Assembly: GCA_051649305.1 (NCBI GenBank)
Contig: JBOFGV010000090.1
Coordinates: 1 to 64,000, forward strand
DNA length: 64,000 nucleotides
Source of the DNA: JADCCX01 sp051649305
GTDB lineage: Bacteria > Pseudomonadota > Alphaproteobacteria > Rhizobiales > Beijerinckiaceae
Direction of reading: 5' to 3'
The position numbers and the translations under genes were made by a program. Below are positions 26,471 to 35,403 of the stretch, piece after piece. The notes beneath the pieces were generated by a model, which did not search any database, was not told the origin of the DNA, and saw only the letters and a list, made by a program, of their open reading frames with translations. Position 1 is the first letter of the stretch, and every line of letters begins with the position of its first letter.

Positions 26471-27415
26471 TCAGGCTTTCTCGATGACGGCCTTGTCGTC
26501 GCCCGACATTGCACGGCCATCACCGAACTTAAGGCCGAGGTAGATCATGATGGGGGCGGCGACGAAAATCGAGGAATACGTGCCAACGATAACGCCAAAG
26601 AGCATGGAATAGGCAAAGCTCTCGATGGCCGCACCGCCGAAGATCGACAGGGCAATCAGCGCCAGAATGGTAGTGATTGAGGTGATCACCGTGCGCGTGA
26701 GGGTTGAGTTGATCGAGAGATCGAGCAATTCCTCCAGCGGCATTTTCTTGTACTTGCGCAGGAGTTCGCGGATGCGGTCATAAACCACCACGGTATCGTT
26801 CAGCGAGTAGCCGATGATCGTCAGGATTGCCGCAATCGAGGTCATGTCGAACTGCAGCTGCATGAAAGCGAAGAAGCCGACCGTCAGCACGATATCATGC
26901 ATGGTGGCGATGATCGCCCCTAGCGCGAATTGCCACTCGAACCGGAACCAGAGATAGACACCGATGGCCATGATCGCCACCAGCACGCCGATCATCCCGT
27001 TCTGGACGAGTTCAGCCGCCACACGCGGACCAACCGCCTCAACGCGGCGAAATTCGTAAGTTGCCTCGAAAGTGTCGCGGAACTTCTTCACTACGGCCTG
27101 CTGGGCCGCCTCGCCGCCAGACTGCAATGCCACGCGCACAAGCACTTCCTGTGGGCTGCCGAAATTCTGGAGTTCGATATCGCCAAAGCCGAAGGCACCT
27201 GACTTCTGACGGAGATCCGCGAGATCAGCCACGCCCTGCTTTGCCTTCATTTCAATCAATGTGCCGCCCTTGAAGTCGATGCCGACATTCATGCCAACGG
27301 CAAGAAACAGCACAACAGAAACAATGGACATGATGGCCGAGAACGGAAAGCTGATCCGTCTGAAGCTCATGAACGGGAACTTGGTGTTGTCAGGAACAAT
27401 CCGGAGCAGGCGCAT
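26471..27415 (-). CDS. secF: Protein translocase subunit SecF
   Basis: 314 residues. Six membrane helices of the RND type surround a periplasmic loop. Characteristic words are MNVGIDFKGGTLIEMK near the first helix, YSLNDTVVVYDRIRELLRKY, and SINSTLTRTVITSITTI. SecF works with SecD to pull secreted proteins through SecYEG using the proton gradient. It lies 20 bases after secD. Confidence 0.96.
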   Translation of the reverse strand: MRLLRIVPDNTKFPFMSFRRISFPFSAIMSIVSVVLFLAVGMNVGIDFKGGTLIEMKAKQGVADLADLRQKSGAFGFGDIELQNFGSPQEVLVRVALQSGGEAAQQAVVKKFRDTFEATYEFRRVEAVGPRVAAELVQNGMIGVLVAIMAIGVYLWFRFEWQFALGAIIATMHDIVLTVGFFAFMQLQFDMTSIAAILTIIGYSLNDTVVVYDRIRELLRKYKKMPLEELLDLSINSTLTRTVITSITTILALIALSIFGGAAIESFAYSMLFGVIVGTYSSIFVAAPIMIYLGLKFGDGRAMSGDDKAVIEKA

Positions 27416-27435
27416 GATCTAAAATCCTTCCCGGC

Positions 27436-29037
27436 TCAGATGCTGACGGACTTGGGTTTCGCATAGCGATACCAGGTCGCAACCATCAGGCGGGTCAAGG
27501 TGAAGGCGGTAAAGACGGTGGTGACGATGCCGACCGAGAGCGTAACGGCAAAGCCCTTGACCGGGCCGGAGCCGAGGAAGAACAGCACGGCACCTGCAAT
27601 CAGCGTGGTCAGGTTGGCGTCAACGATAGTGGCCAGCGCGCGGGTGAAGCCGGCGTCAAGCGATGAGACAACAGAGCGCCCCATGCGCGATTCCTCACGG
27701 ATGCGCTCGTAGATCAGCACGTTGGAGTCGATCGCCATGCCGACTGTCAGCACGATGCCTGCAATGCCCGGCAGGGTGAGCGTCGTGCCAATCAGCGACA
27801 TAAAGCCGAAGATAAGCCCGACGTTCACGGCAACGGCTGTCAGGGCGATGATGCCAAGGAAACCGTAGGTCGCCAAAGTGAAGGCCACGATGAGCACGAG
27901 CGCCACCCATGACGCAAGTTTGGCGGCCTCGATTGAATCCTGTCCAAGGCCCGCGCCAACAGTGCGCTCTTCAACAATCGTCATCTTGGCTGGCAAAGCA
28001 CCGGCGCGCAGCAGCGTTGAGAGATCATTGGCAGCCTGAATGGTGAAGCGACCGGAAATCTGGCCAGAGCCACCGGTGATGGGCGAAATGATGCGCGGCG
28101 CAGAGATAACCTCATTATCGAGAACAATCGCAAAAGGCTTGCCGACGTTGTCCGTGGTTACACGGCCGAAGACCTGCGCTGCTTTCACGTTGAAGCGGAA
28201 GTTGACGACAGGCTCACCGTTGCGGCTGTCAAAGCCGGGTTCAGCTGAAATCAGGTCTTCACCCTGCACCATGATGCGGCGCTCGACAGGAATCGTCCGG
28301 CCCGGATTTTCCTTATCCTTCAATTCTTCCACTTCAGCGGGATTATAGCCTGTATCAGCCACAAGGCGGAACTCCAGCTTGGCTGTAGAGCCCAGAAGCA
28401 CTTTCAGGCGCTGTGGGTCTTGCAATCCGGGAACTTGAATAAGCACACGGTCAAGGCCCTGCCGCTGGATTTGCGGTTCGGTGGTGCCAGTGCCATCGAT
28501 ACGACGGCGGATAACCTCAATCGACTGACCAACGGCGCGGCCAATCTTGTCACGCAAACCTGCTTCCGTGATTTCAAGGCGAACAACGCCGTCAGGCAAT
28601 TCCTGAACGGTAATAGTGTTGTTGCCAGTCTGGCCAACAATTGCGTTGGTGATGGGCTGCGACAATTCACGTAGTTTCGGAAGGGCCTTCTCACGGTCAG
28701 CTGCTTCTGGAATGCGGACTTGCACTGCCCGGTTCTGAATGCCGACACCGCCAGAAACAGCAACGCGGTTTTCGCGCAGCACACGCCGCACATCATCCTG
28801 AACCTGACGCACCTGCGCGCGGGTCAGATCAGCCACATCTACTTCCATTACAACGTGAGAACCACCCTGCAGATCAAGCCCGAGGGTGATCGCCTTTTGC
28901 GGGACGATCCATGTCGGCAGATACTGGTTGACCTTCTTGATGCCATCGGCTCCCAGCAATGTGGGCAGCGTCAGATAGCATCCCAGAAAGCACGAGATCA
29001 GGATCGCGGCGGTTTTCAGCGCATTGTAACGGAACAT
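27436..29037 (-). CDS. secD: Protein translocase subunit SecD
   Basis: 533 residues. The first helix is followed by GLDLQGGSHVVMEVD, then a large periplasmic P1 domain, then five helices with AGIVLTVGMAIDSNVLIYER and GFTRALATIVDANLTTLIAG. These are the diagnostic SecD segments. It forms an operon with yajC upstream (12-base gap) and secF downstream. Confidence 0.96.
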   Translation of the reverse strand: MFRYNALKTAAILISCFLGCYLTLPTLLGADGIKKVNQYLPTWIVPQKAITLGLDLQGGSHVVMEVDVADLTRAQVRQVQDDVRRVLRENRVAVSGGVGIQNRAVQVRIPEAADREKALPKLRELSQPITNAIVGQTGNNTITVQELPDGVVRLEITEAGLRDKIGRAVGQSIEVIRRRIDGTGTTEPQIQRQGLDRVLIQVPGLQDPQRLKVLLGSTAKLEFRLVADTGYNPAEVEELKDKENPGRTIPVERRIMVQGEDLISAEPGFDSRNGEPVVNFRFNVKAAQVFGRVTTDNVGKPFAIVLDNEVISAPRIISPITGGSGQISGRFTIQAANDLSTLLRAGALPAKMTIVEERTVGAGLGQDSIEAAKLASWVALVLIVAFTLATYGFLGIIALTAVAVNVGLIFGFMSLIGTTLTLPGIAGIVLTVGMAIDSNVLIYERIREESRMGRSVVSSLDAGFTRALATIVDANLTTLIAGAVLFFLGSGPVKGFAVTLSVGIVTTVFTAFTLTRLMVATWYRYAKPKSVSI

Positions 29038-29049
29038 CGGGCGCTATCC

Positions 29050-29379
29050 TCAGGCGGCTGGTGCTGGCTCTGTTTTGTTGCGAACGTCAGCGATCATGCT
29101 TTTGATGACCTTGACCTTCACATTGTCAGCAATTTCCACTTCCGCTTCGTTGTCGTCGATCACCTTGGTGACCTTGCCGATCATGCCGGAATTCAGCACC
29201 ACGGTGTCACCGCGACGCACGTTCTTGATCATTTCCTGATGCGCCTTCACACGCTTTTGCTGCGGGCGAATGAGCAGGAAGTACATGATGATGAAGATGA
29301 GGATGAACGGCATCATCTGAACAAGGATGTCGCTGCCACCGGGGGCTGCTGCGGCTTGTGCGTAGGCTGGGGTGATCAC
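29050..29379 (-). CDS. yajC: Preprotein translocase accessory subunit YajC
   Basis: 109 residues. A single membrane helix (MMPFILIFIIMYFLLIRPQQ) is followed by KRVKAHQEMIKNVRRGDTVV and a small beta domain ending in an Ala/Pro tail. The RPQQKR word is the YajC signature. It is the first gene of yajC-secD-secF-Mth938. About 160 bases separate it from the divergent DUF815 gene, and this gap must hold both promoters. Confidence 0.94.
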   Translation of the reverse strand: MITPAYAQAAAAPGGSDILVQMMPFILIFIIMYFLLIRPQQKRVKAHQEMIKNVRRGDTVVLNSGMIGKVTKVIDDNEAEVEIADNVKVKVIKSMIADVRNKTEPAPAA

Positions 29380-29539
29380 GGGATCGACTCCGATGGGTTA
29401 AAAGGTTGAAACGAAACGTTCTGCGCTCTCTTAAACAGGCTGCACCAGAAAGCAAAGCCTTGAAAGCACTTGATATCGGGTTCATTGGCTGGAAATACAA
29501 CTGTCTTTCCTTTCTCATACACCTCGGCTTTCACAAACC

Positions 29540-30418
29540 ATGTCCAGCACCGATCCCGCCCTGCTCTCATTGCTCACACGCATCGCGGATGCTCTGGAGC
29601 GTCAAGCGCCTGTCAGAAACAATAAGCCTGACATCTCGATAGCCAACGCCTTTATCTGGCACGCGAACCCTGCCCATTTGCAGGCCGTGCCCAAGGTGAA
29701 CGGTGTGGAACTGCCGTTGCTCCATGGCATTGACCGCGCGCGCGATATACTGCTCGACAACACAAAGCGTTTTTCAGAAGGATTTCCCGCCAACAATGCG
29801 CTGTTGTGGGGCGCGCGCGGCATGGGGAAATCATCCCTCGTGAAGGCAGCACATGCGGCCATCAACGCGCGGCGCGCTGTTTCCGGGGCGGCACCGCTCA
29901 AGCTGATTGAAATTCACCGCGAGGATATCGAATCCCTGCCCGCCCTGATGACAATCGTGCGCAATGATCCCCATCGCTTCATCATCTTCTGCGATGACCT
30001 TTCGTTTGATCACGATGACACCAGCTACAAGTCGCTGAAAGCAGTGCTGGAAGGCGGCATTGAGGGCCGCCCTGACAACGTGATTTTCTACGCCACCTCC
30101 AACCGCAGGCACTTGCTGCCGCGCGACATGATGGAGAACGAGCGTTCCACCTCCATCAATCCCGGTGAAGCGGTGGAAGAAAAGGTCTCGCTGTCAGATC
30201 GATTCGGCCTTTGGCTCGGTTTCCACAAGTGCAGCCAGGATGAATATCTTGCGATGGTAGACGCCTATGCCAAGCACTTCGGCCTCGATGTGAAGCAGGA
30301 GGCGCTCCACCACGAGGCGCTGGAATGGTCGATCACGCGCGGCAGCCGCGCGGGCCGTGTGGCCTGGCAGTATATTCAGGATTTGGCAGGCCGCATGGGC
30401 GTGAAGATCGAGGGGTGA
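29540..30418 (+). CDS. DUF815 family ATP-binding protein
   Basis: 292 residues of the AAA-like ATPase type. Walker A is LLWGARGMGKSSLVKA (about 93-108) and Walker B is RFIIFCDDLSFD (about 150-161). The sensor-type region VIFYATSNRRHLLPRDM and the word LSDRFGLWLGFHKCSQDEYL are characteristic of DUF815. The role is not known. The position next to yajC-secDF, transcribed away from it, is kept in related genomes. Confidence 0.88.
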   Translation: MSSTDPALLSLLTRIADALERQAPVRNNKPDISIANAFIWHANPAHLQAVPKVNGVELPLLHGIDRARDILLDNTKRFSEGFPANNALLWGARGMGKSSLVKAAHAAINARRAVSGAAPLKLIEIHREDIESLPALMTIVRNDPHRFIIFCDDLSFDHDDTSYKSLKAVLEGGIEGRPDNVIFYATSNRRHLLPRDMMENERSTSINPGEAVEEKVSLSDRFGLWLGFHKCSQDEYLAMVDAYAKHFGLDVKQEALHHEALEWSITRGSRAGRVAWQYIQDLAGRMGVKIEG

Positions 30419-30424
30419 GAGCAC

Positions 30425-31327
30425 TCATTTCAGCACGGCAGGTTTAGCAAAGGGCGAGCGCCATATCTGCAACCCAAGTGTAGTGCCTGCTGCCGCAACG
30501 AGAATGGCTGCTCCACCAAACAACTGCAGGGGCTGCAGTTTCTGACCAAAAGCCACCACATCCACGATGACAGCAACCACGGGATAGATGAATGACAACG
30601 CACCAACGTGTGTTGTCGGCAGTTTCTGGACAGCGCTGTAAAGCAGCACAAACATGATGCCGGTGTGGACAGCACCCAGTGTCGTCAGCGCCATCCATGT
30701 GTTTGCCGAAAACGCTTGAGATTGAGACCCTGCGAAAGGGGCCAGCATGAGTGTTCCGACTATCACCTGAACCAAGACGATGACAAAAGGTGGAATGCCT
30801 TTCAGTCTGCGCGCCACAAGGGTGCCGATGGCGTAGAAAAACGCCGCAGAAAGTGCCAGAAGAATGCCGAAGAGGTAATCGCCGCCTGCTCTGCCGGATG
30901 CTGGCTTGCCCTGCACAATCATCAGCATGCCAGCAAAAGCCACGCCAAGCCAGATCATGGCATTGAGCGTTGGCTTCTCCTTGAACAGCACAGCGCCAAG
31001 CGCGATCAGCATGAAAGGCTGGGTGTTATAGACAACGGTCGACACTGATATGGATGCATGTTGATAGGCCGAAAACAGGAGAAGCCAGTTCAGCACAATG
31101 GCTACGCCGCCCAGAGCCGCCAGCCCTGCATTCTGAAGCGAGATCACATCTCGTCTCAAATGACCAAGGGTAGCACAGATCACCAGCAGCGTTACCGCGC
31201 CAAACACGCAGCGCCAGAAAACAACATCAACCGCAGGCAACCCGGCCACAACCACAAACCAGCCGATCGTGCCTGAAATGATCATGGCGACAGCCATTTG
31301 CGCCGCACCGCTCATGTGCTGATTCAT
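30425..31327 (-). CDS. DMT (EamA) family transporter
   Basis: 300 residues from ATG 31327, which follows AGGAGAGA; the open frame to 31465 lacks such a site. Ten hydrophobic segments form two EamA repeats, with GWFVVVAGLPAVDVVFWRC in the first and STVVYNTQPFMLIALGAVLF near the repeat end. Members usually export amino acids or other metabolites. It is divergent from an Lrp-type regulator whose ATG lies 137 bases away, which suggests that the regulator controls it and that its ligand is an amino acid. That pairing is an inference. Confidence 0.88.
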   Translation of the reverse strand: MNQHMSGAAQMAVAMIISGTIGWFVVVAGLPAVDVVFWRCVFGAVTLLVICATLGHLRRDVISLQNAGLAALGGVAIVLNWLLLFSAYQHASISVSTVVYNTQPFMLIALGAVLFKEKPTLNAMIWLGVAFAGMLMIVQGKPASGRAGGDYLFGILLALSAAFFYAIGTLVARRLKGIPPFVIVLVQVIVGTLMLAPFAGSQSQAFSANTWMALTTLGAVHTGIMFVLLYSAVQKLPTTHVGALSFIYPVVAVIVDVVAFGQKLQPLQLFGGAAILVAAAGTTLGLQIWRSPFAKPAVLK

Positions 31328-31463
31328 GGTTCTCTCCTGTTGCTTCAAAGGGATAACAGGCATCAGGATAGTTTGCTGACAGATCAGAAAATATGGACTA
31401 TCGAAGGCAATTGCGTTAAAATGGCTTATATGCGGAGGCGGAAAAGCGATATGAGGCAAGATC

Positions 31464-31898
31464 ATGCTGGATGAGATTGACCGTCAGATTCTGGCTATCG
31501 TTTCAGCAAACGCCAGAATTTCACTGAAGGAACTGGCGGATCAGGTCGGGCTGTCTTCTCCAAGCGCATCAGAACGGTTGCGCAAGCTTGAGGAGCGCGG
31601 CGTCGTGCGCGCCTTTACTGTCGACATCGATCCGCAGGCCGTTGGCTACACTCTGCAGGCCATCGTGCGGATAAGGCCCCTGCCCGGGAAACTGCACATC
31701 GTGGAAAAACTCATCGACAGCATTCCGGAGTTTTCGGAATGCGACAAGGTGACGGGAGATGATTGCTTTATCGCGCGGTTGCATCTGCGCTCGATTGAGC
31801 ATCTCGATGCCATTCTGGACAAGATCACTGACAAGGCCGAGACGCATACGGCCATTGTCAAATCACAGCCGGTCAAACGACGGCTGCCGCCACTTTAA
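31464..31898 (+). CDS. Lrp/AsnC family transcriptional regulator
   Basis: 144 residues. The N-terminal winged HTH starts LDEIDRQILAIVSANARISL and continues KELADQVGLSSPSASERLRK. The C-terminal ligand-binding domain (RAM/ACT-like) has IVRIRPLPGKLHIVEKLIDS and CDKVTGDDCFIARLHLRS. It is divergent from the DMT transporter gene and probably regulates it in response to an amino acid. A 19-base tandem duplication overlaps its stop codon. Confidence 0.92.
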   Translation: MLDEIDRQILAIVSANARISLKELADQVGLSSPSASERLRKLEERGVVRAFTVDIDPQAVGYTLQAIVRIRPLPGKLHIVEKLIDSIPEFSECDKVTGDDCFIARLHLRSIEHLDAILDKITDKAETHTAIVKSQPVKRRLPPL

Positions 31899-31935
31899 AT
31901 CCAAACACCAGACCTGAATCCAAACACCAGACATG
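31898..31935. repeat. 19-base tandem duplication
   Basis: AATCCAAACACCAGACCTG is followed directly by AATCCAAACACCAGACATG, two units differing at one base. It starts at the stop codon of the Lrp-type gene. It is probably a replication slippage product. The following 31936-32024 contains a GC-rich inverted stretch (GGCGGCTC and GAGCCGCC) that could end transcription from either side. Confidence 0.75.
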
Positions 31936-32024
31936 GAAACGGCGGCTCCGTTTCCTGGCAGAGCCGCCGTCCATAAAAACATCCGGTTGGGTCTCGCAGG
32001 TCCCCGGACGTTTTGTTCCAAACC

Positions 32025-33656
32025 TCAGTTATCGAGGAATTTCGTTGGATCAACCGGAGTCGAACCCTTGCGCAGTTCAAAGTGCAGCTGCGGAGATGTC
32101 ACGTTGCCTGTGGAGCCAGACTTGGCGATCAACTGGCCACGGCTGACTTTTTCGCCGCGCTTGACGTTTAACTCGCCATTGTGGGCGTAGGCCGAGACAT
32201 AACCGTTGTCGTGGCGCACCAGCACAAGCTTGCCGTAGCCTTTGAGCTCTTCACCGGCGTAGGCGACTGTGCCGCCTTCCGCTGCCTTGACAGGCGTGCC
32301 TTCTGGCACAGCGATGGCGATGCCATCACCGTTGCCATTTTTCGAGCCAAAGCCTGAAATCACGCGGCCTTTAGCTGGCCAACGGAACTCTGGCTTGTCC
32401 TCTGCAGCAGGTTTCTGCGGAATAGACTGTGTCGTCACAGGCTCGGAAGCCTTTGGCGCTTCAGCCACCTTGGGGGCTTCTGCTTCAACCGGCTTTTGGG
32501 CGGTCAGCGGAATAATGCGCGGCGCAGGCTTGGGAGCCGCAGGCTTTTCAGCAGTTTTCTTGGGCGCTTCGTCTTCTTCCTCGTCCTCAGCATCTGGCTT
32601 GGCAGGCTGAACAGGCTTCACCGGCTTTGCGGCCTGCAGAACTGTTGGCTGTTTAGCCTGAGCAACAGGCTTCAGAGGTGCAAGGGCTTTTGGCGGCGCA
32701 GCAGCAATGATCTTCTTTGGTGCCTCGTCCTCATCATCCTCTGCCTCAACCGGCTTTTGCAGCTTCACAGCAGGAATAGGCTTGGCCGCAGCGACAGCTG
32801 CTGGAGCAATACGCTGTGGCTGCGCAGGAGCAGCTGCGACAGGGCGTGATGGTGGCAATGGCACGGCAGCTGGTGGTGTTGCCTGCGTTGCACGCAGTGG
32901 TGCAACAGCCTTTGGAAGCAACAGTGGAGCTGCTTTCTTGTCGTCCTCGTCGTCATCCTCTGCCTCAACAGGCTTGGCGGCGACAGACTTGGGAGCAACA
33001 GGAGCAGCAACAGCAGGAAGTGTTGCAGCAGGCCTTTGCATGGCCATAGGCTGTGCAACCTGAGGCACAGCAGCGCGTGCTGGTTCCATCAGACCGGGCT
33101 TGGCAGCTGCAGCCGTGCCTGAACCATTATAGACCGGAATAATCGCCTGCTGACCGGGGCGGATAGAGCCACCGTTGGCCGCCAGAATGGCAGCCACAGG
33201 CACGCCGTAGCGGGCAGACAGGGCGTTGGCGCTGTCACCGGCACCGACAGAAACAGGGGTTCCACCAGCGGCTGACCAACCAGCGGCTGAGCCACCGATG
33301 GGCGAAGCCTGCTGCAGGGTTGTCGAGGCGACGCGCGTCATCGGCTGGTTTGTGACAGCTGGAAGAGACGCGCTCTGCACCGGGTTCAGAGGATTGGACA
33401 CACCATTGCGCGACAGGGTCGCTGGCAAAGGCTGGGACGTGACAGCACCGATCGGCGCTGTGCGGCGGGGGATGGACCCCGTCGTGGCCGCGCGGTCCAC
33501 ATTTTGAGTGGATGCAGCCGAGAATGGATTGGTGAAGGGATTCTCGCCAAAGCGCGATGAATCCGTGCTGCATGCAGCACCAGCGCTTGCCAGAAAAGCG
33601 GCAGCGAGAACTTTTAAGATCCGCTTGCTATCGCAAGCCACAACACGGGTACGCAT
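32025..33656 (-). CDS. NlpD-like LysM/LytM lipoprotein, probably a non-catalytic amidase activator
   Basis: 543 residues. A lipoprotein signal ends at SAGAAC (Cys29). A LysM domain covers about 134-176. A long disordered linker has three acidic/basic repeats (KPVEAEDD-type, near 228, 301 and 353). A LytM/M23 domain lies at about 436-540. Zinc ligands of active M23 enzymes are missing: NGDGIAIAVPEG lacks the first His, and SPQLHFELR has Gln in place of the first His of H-x-H. That matches NlpD/EnvC activators of cell-wall amidases rather than peptidases. The order surE-pcm-this gene also parallels surE-pcm-nlpD of gammaproteobacteria. Confidence 0.88.
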   Translation of the reverse strand: MRTRVVACDSKRILKVLAAAFLASAGAACSTDSSRFGENPFTNPFSAASTQNVDRAATTGSIPRRTAPIGAVTSQPLPATLSRNGVSNPLNPVQSASLPAVTNQPMTRVASTTLQQASPIGGSAAGWSAAGGTPVSVGAGDSANALSARYGVPVAAILAANGGSIRPGQQAIIPVYNGSGTAAAAKPGLMEPARAAVPQVAQPMAMQRPAATLPAVAAPVAPKSVAAKPVEAEDDDEDDKKAAPLLLPKAVAPLRATQATPPAAVPLPPSRPVAAAPAQPQRIAPAAVAAAKPIPAVKLQKPVEAEDDEDEAPKKIIAAAPPKALAPLKPVAQAKQPTVLQAAKPVKPVQPAKPDAEDEEEDEAPKKTAEKPAAPKPAPRIIPLTAQKPVEAEAPKVAEAPKASEPVTTQSIPQKPAAEDKPEFRWPAKGRVISGFGSKNGNGDGIAIAVPEGTPVKAAEGGTVAYAGEELKGYGKLVLVRHDNGYVSAYAHNGELNVKRGEKVSRGQLIAKSGSTGNVTSPQLHFELRKGSTPVDPTKFLDN

Positions 33657-33780
33657 TACTCAACACCCTGATACGCAACACTAACGATGCCATTAATGAA
33701 GCAGTGAGGTTAAGGAGGCGTTTCCGAAATGCTGAAAATCACCTATTTCAGCAGTATTTTTTGTTCGGCATACCAATATT

Positions 33781-34452
33781 TCAGAGAAAGACCGACATGC
33801 CGGGAACAACGGGCGCAAAATCGGTGGCTCCAAGCGCTGTCTGCATGAGGCGGTCACCCTCCATCTCATAGCGCATCAGGAACTGCTGCCCCTCCGAGAT
33901 AACAGGGGCGAGCACCTGCCCACCGTCAGCGAGTTGCGCCAGAATGAGTGGAGAAAGCTCCTCGATAGCTGCGTTGAAAATAATGCGGTCAAACGGGCCC
34001 GCAGCAGGCATGCCCCCCTCGCCATCTCCGTGGGTGATAACCGTGTTTGCAAGCCCCAGCGCCTGAACACGGGCATCGGCACTTTCCGCCAGAGTGTGCC
34101 AACGCTCAATGCTCAATACCGCGCGGGCCAATCCTGCGATCACAGCGGTTTGCCAGCCTGTGCCTGCTCCGATTTCCAGCACATGGTGATGGGGCTCAAT
34201 CTGGAGATAATTGATCCGCTCGACAATTTCGAAAGGCGAGCCCGTCTCCTGTCCACAGTCCAGCGGTATCGACATGTTCTGATAGGCAAAACCGACATAA
34301 CGCAGCGGAACGAAAGCGGCGCGCGGCGCACGCTCGATGGCGTTCAGAATGGCAACATCGCGTTGCCCGCGCGCACGCAACGTCAGCAGGAAATTCCCGA
34401 GCGCTTCGTCCCGGTCATATGTTATGGCATCGACCTCTCTGACAGCGGACAT
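33781..34452 (-). CDS. pcm: Protein-L-isoaspartate O-methyltransferase
   Basis: 223 residues from ATG 34452, preceded by GGAGGG at five bases; a GTG at 34458 overlaps the surE stop but sits on the ribosome site. The enzyme methylates damaged isoaspartyl residues using SAM. Motif I is VLEIGAGTGWQTAVIA. Preceding words YQNMSIPLDCGQETGSP match the PCMT signature. Then EELSPLILAQLADGG and a C-terminal ATDFAPVVPG follow. It forms an operon with surE. Confidence 0.92.
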   Translation of the reverse strand: MSAVREVDAITYDRDEALGNFLLTLRARGQRDVAILNAIERAPRAAFVPLRYVGFAYQNMSIPLDCGQETGSPFEIVERINYLQIEPHHHVLEIGAGTGWQTAVIAGLARAVLSIERWHTLAESADARVQALGLANTVITHGDGEGGMPAAGPFDRIIFNAAIEELSPLILAQLADGGQVLAPVISEGQQFLMRYEMEGDRLMQTALGATDFAPVVPGMSVFL

Positions 34453-34454
34453 CG

Positions 34455-35219
34455 TCACCCTCCGAACACCTTGGCAAAAGCTGTAGCGGTTGGCAGATCC
34501 GTCAGATCAAGCTTGATCGGCGTGATGGATATGCGCTTGTCAGCCAGCGCATGCAGATCCGTTCCTTCATGCGGCGTGATCTTGCCACGGGCAAAGGCGA
34601 TCCAGAAATACGGCTTGGCGCGGCCATCGGCGCGCTCTTCCACCCGCAGCAATTCCTGATTGCGCTGCCCCTGCACGGTGCTGGCTGTGCCGGTCACTTC
34701 TTCAGGCGGGCAATTGGGGAAGTTGAGATTCACCAAGGTGTTCTTGGGGAAACCAACCTCCAGCACGCGGCGGATGACATCAGGTGCATGCGTCTGGGCA
34801 CAATCCCAATGGATGTCATCGCGGTTTCCAGGACCATAGGCCTGGCTGAGGGCGATGGACCTGACGCCCAGAAGCGTGCCTTCCATCGCCCCGGCAATTG
34901 TGCCTGAATAGGTGACATCCTCGGCGACGTTTTGGCCGTGGTTGACACCTGACAACACGAGGTCCGGCTTCTGGTCGATCAGGATATGGCGAAGGCCCAT
35001 GATGACGCAGTCCGTTGGCGTGCCTTTAACGGCGTAGTGCCGTTCGGAAATCTTGCGCAGGCGAAGCGGATCATTCAGCGACAGCGAATGGGATACGCCG
35101 CTCTGGTCGGTTTCGGGGGCAACCACCCAGACATCATCAGAGAGCTTGCGGGCAATCGCCTCCAGCACGGTGATGCCGTGGGAGTGGATACCATCGTCGT
35201 TCGTGATCAGGATGCGCAT
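34455..35219 (-). CDS. surE: 5'-nucleotidase SurE
   Basis: 254 residues. Metal-dependent phosphatase acting on nucleoside monophosphates. The N-terminal signature ILITNDDGIHSHGI includes the metal-binding Asp pair, with VVAPETDQSGVSHSLS and LVLSGVNHGQNVAEDVTYSG completing the site. It overlaps the pcm translation region and is followed by pcm, a classical pair. Upstream of it is a family B repeat, then serS. Confidence 0.95.
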   Translation of the reverse strand: MRILITNDDGIHSHGITVLEAIARKLSDDVWVVAPETDQSGVSHSLSLNDPLRLRKISERHYAVKGTPTDCVIMGLRHILIDQKPDLVLSGVNHGQNVAEDVTYSGTIAGAMEGTLLGVRSIALSQAYGPGNRDDIHWDCAQTHAPDVIRRVLEVGFPKNTLVNLNFPNCPPEEVTGTASTVQGQRNQELLRVEERADGRAKPYFWIAFARGKITPHEGTDLHALADKRISITPIKLDLTDLPTATAFAKVFGG

Positions 35220-35256
35220 GGGGTGCTTTCGATTTGGGTTGCTGCACGCAGATTAT

Positions 35257-35370
35257 ACGTCCTTCGAGACGGCGCTGCGCGCCTCCTCAGGATGAGGAGC
35301 ATTGTGCAAAGCCCGGAGTTTCTCATCCTGAGGTGCGAAGCGAAGCGTAGCCTCGAAGGACGCACAATGC
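35257..35370. repeat. Family B palindromic repeat, two inverted arms
   Basis: Left arm: CGTCCTTCGAGAC, inner stem GGCGC-tgc-GCGCC, then TCCTCAGGATGAGG. Right arm: TCTCATCCTGAGG, then GCCTCGAAGGACGCACAAT. The outer words match 1969-2113; the inner stems differ. It separates serS from surE, both on the minus strand. Confidence 0.85.
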
Positions 35371-35403
35371 TGTTGCAAACATCCAGAAAACGAAAAACCG
35401 TTG

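Noticed and set aside
32025..33656. Active M23 endopeptidase
   Set aside because: The first zinc His and the first His of H-x-H are absent from the LytM domain.
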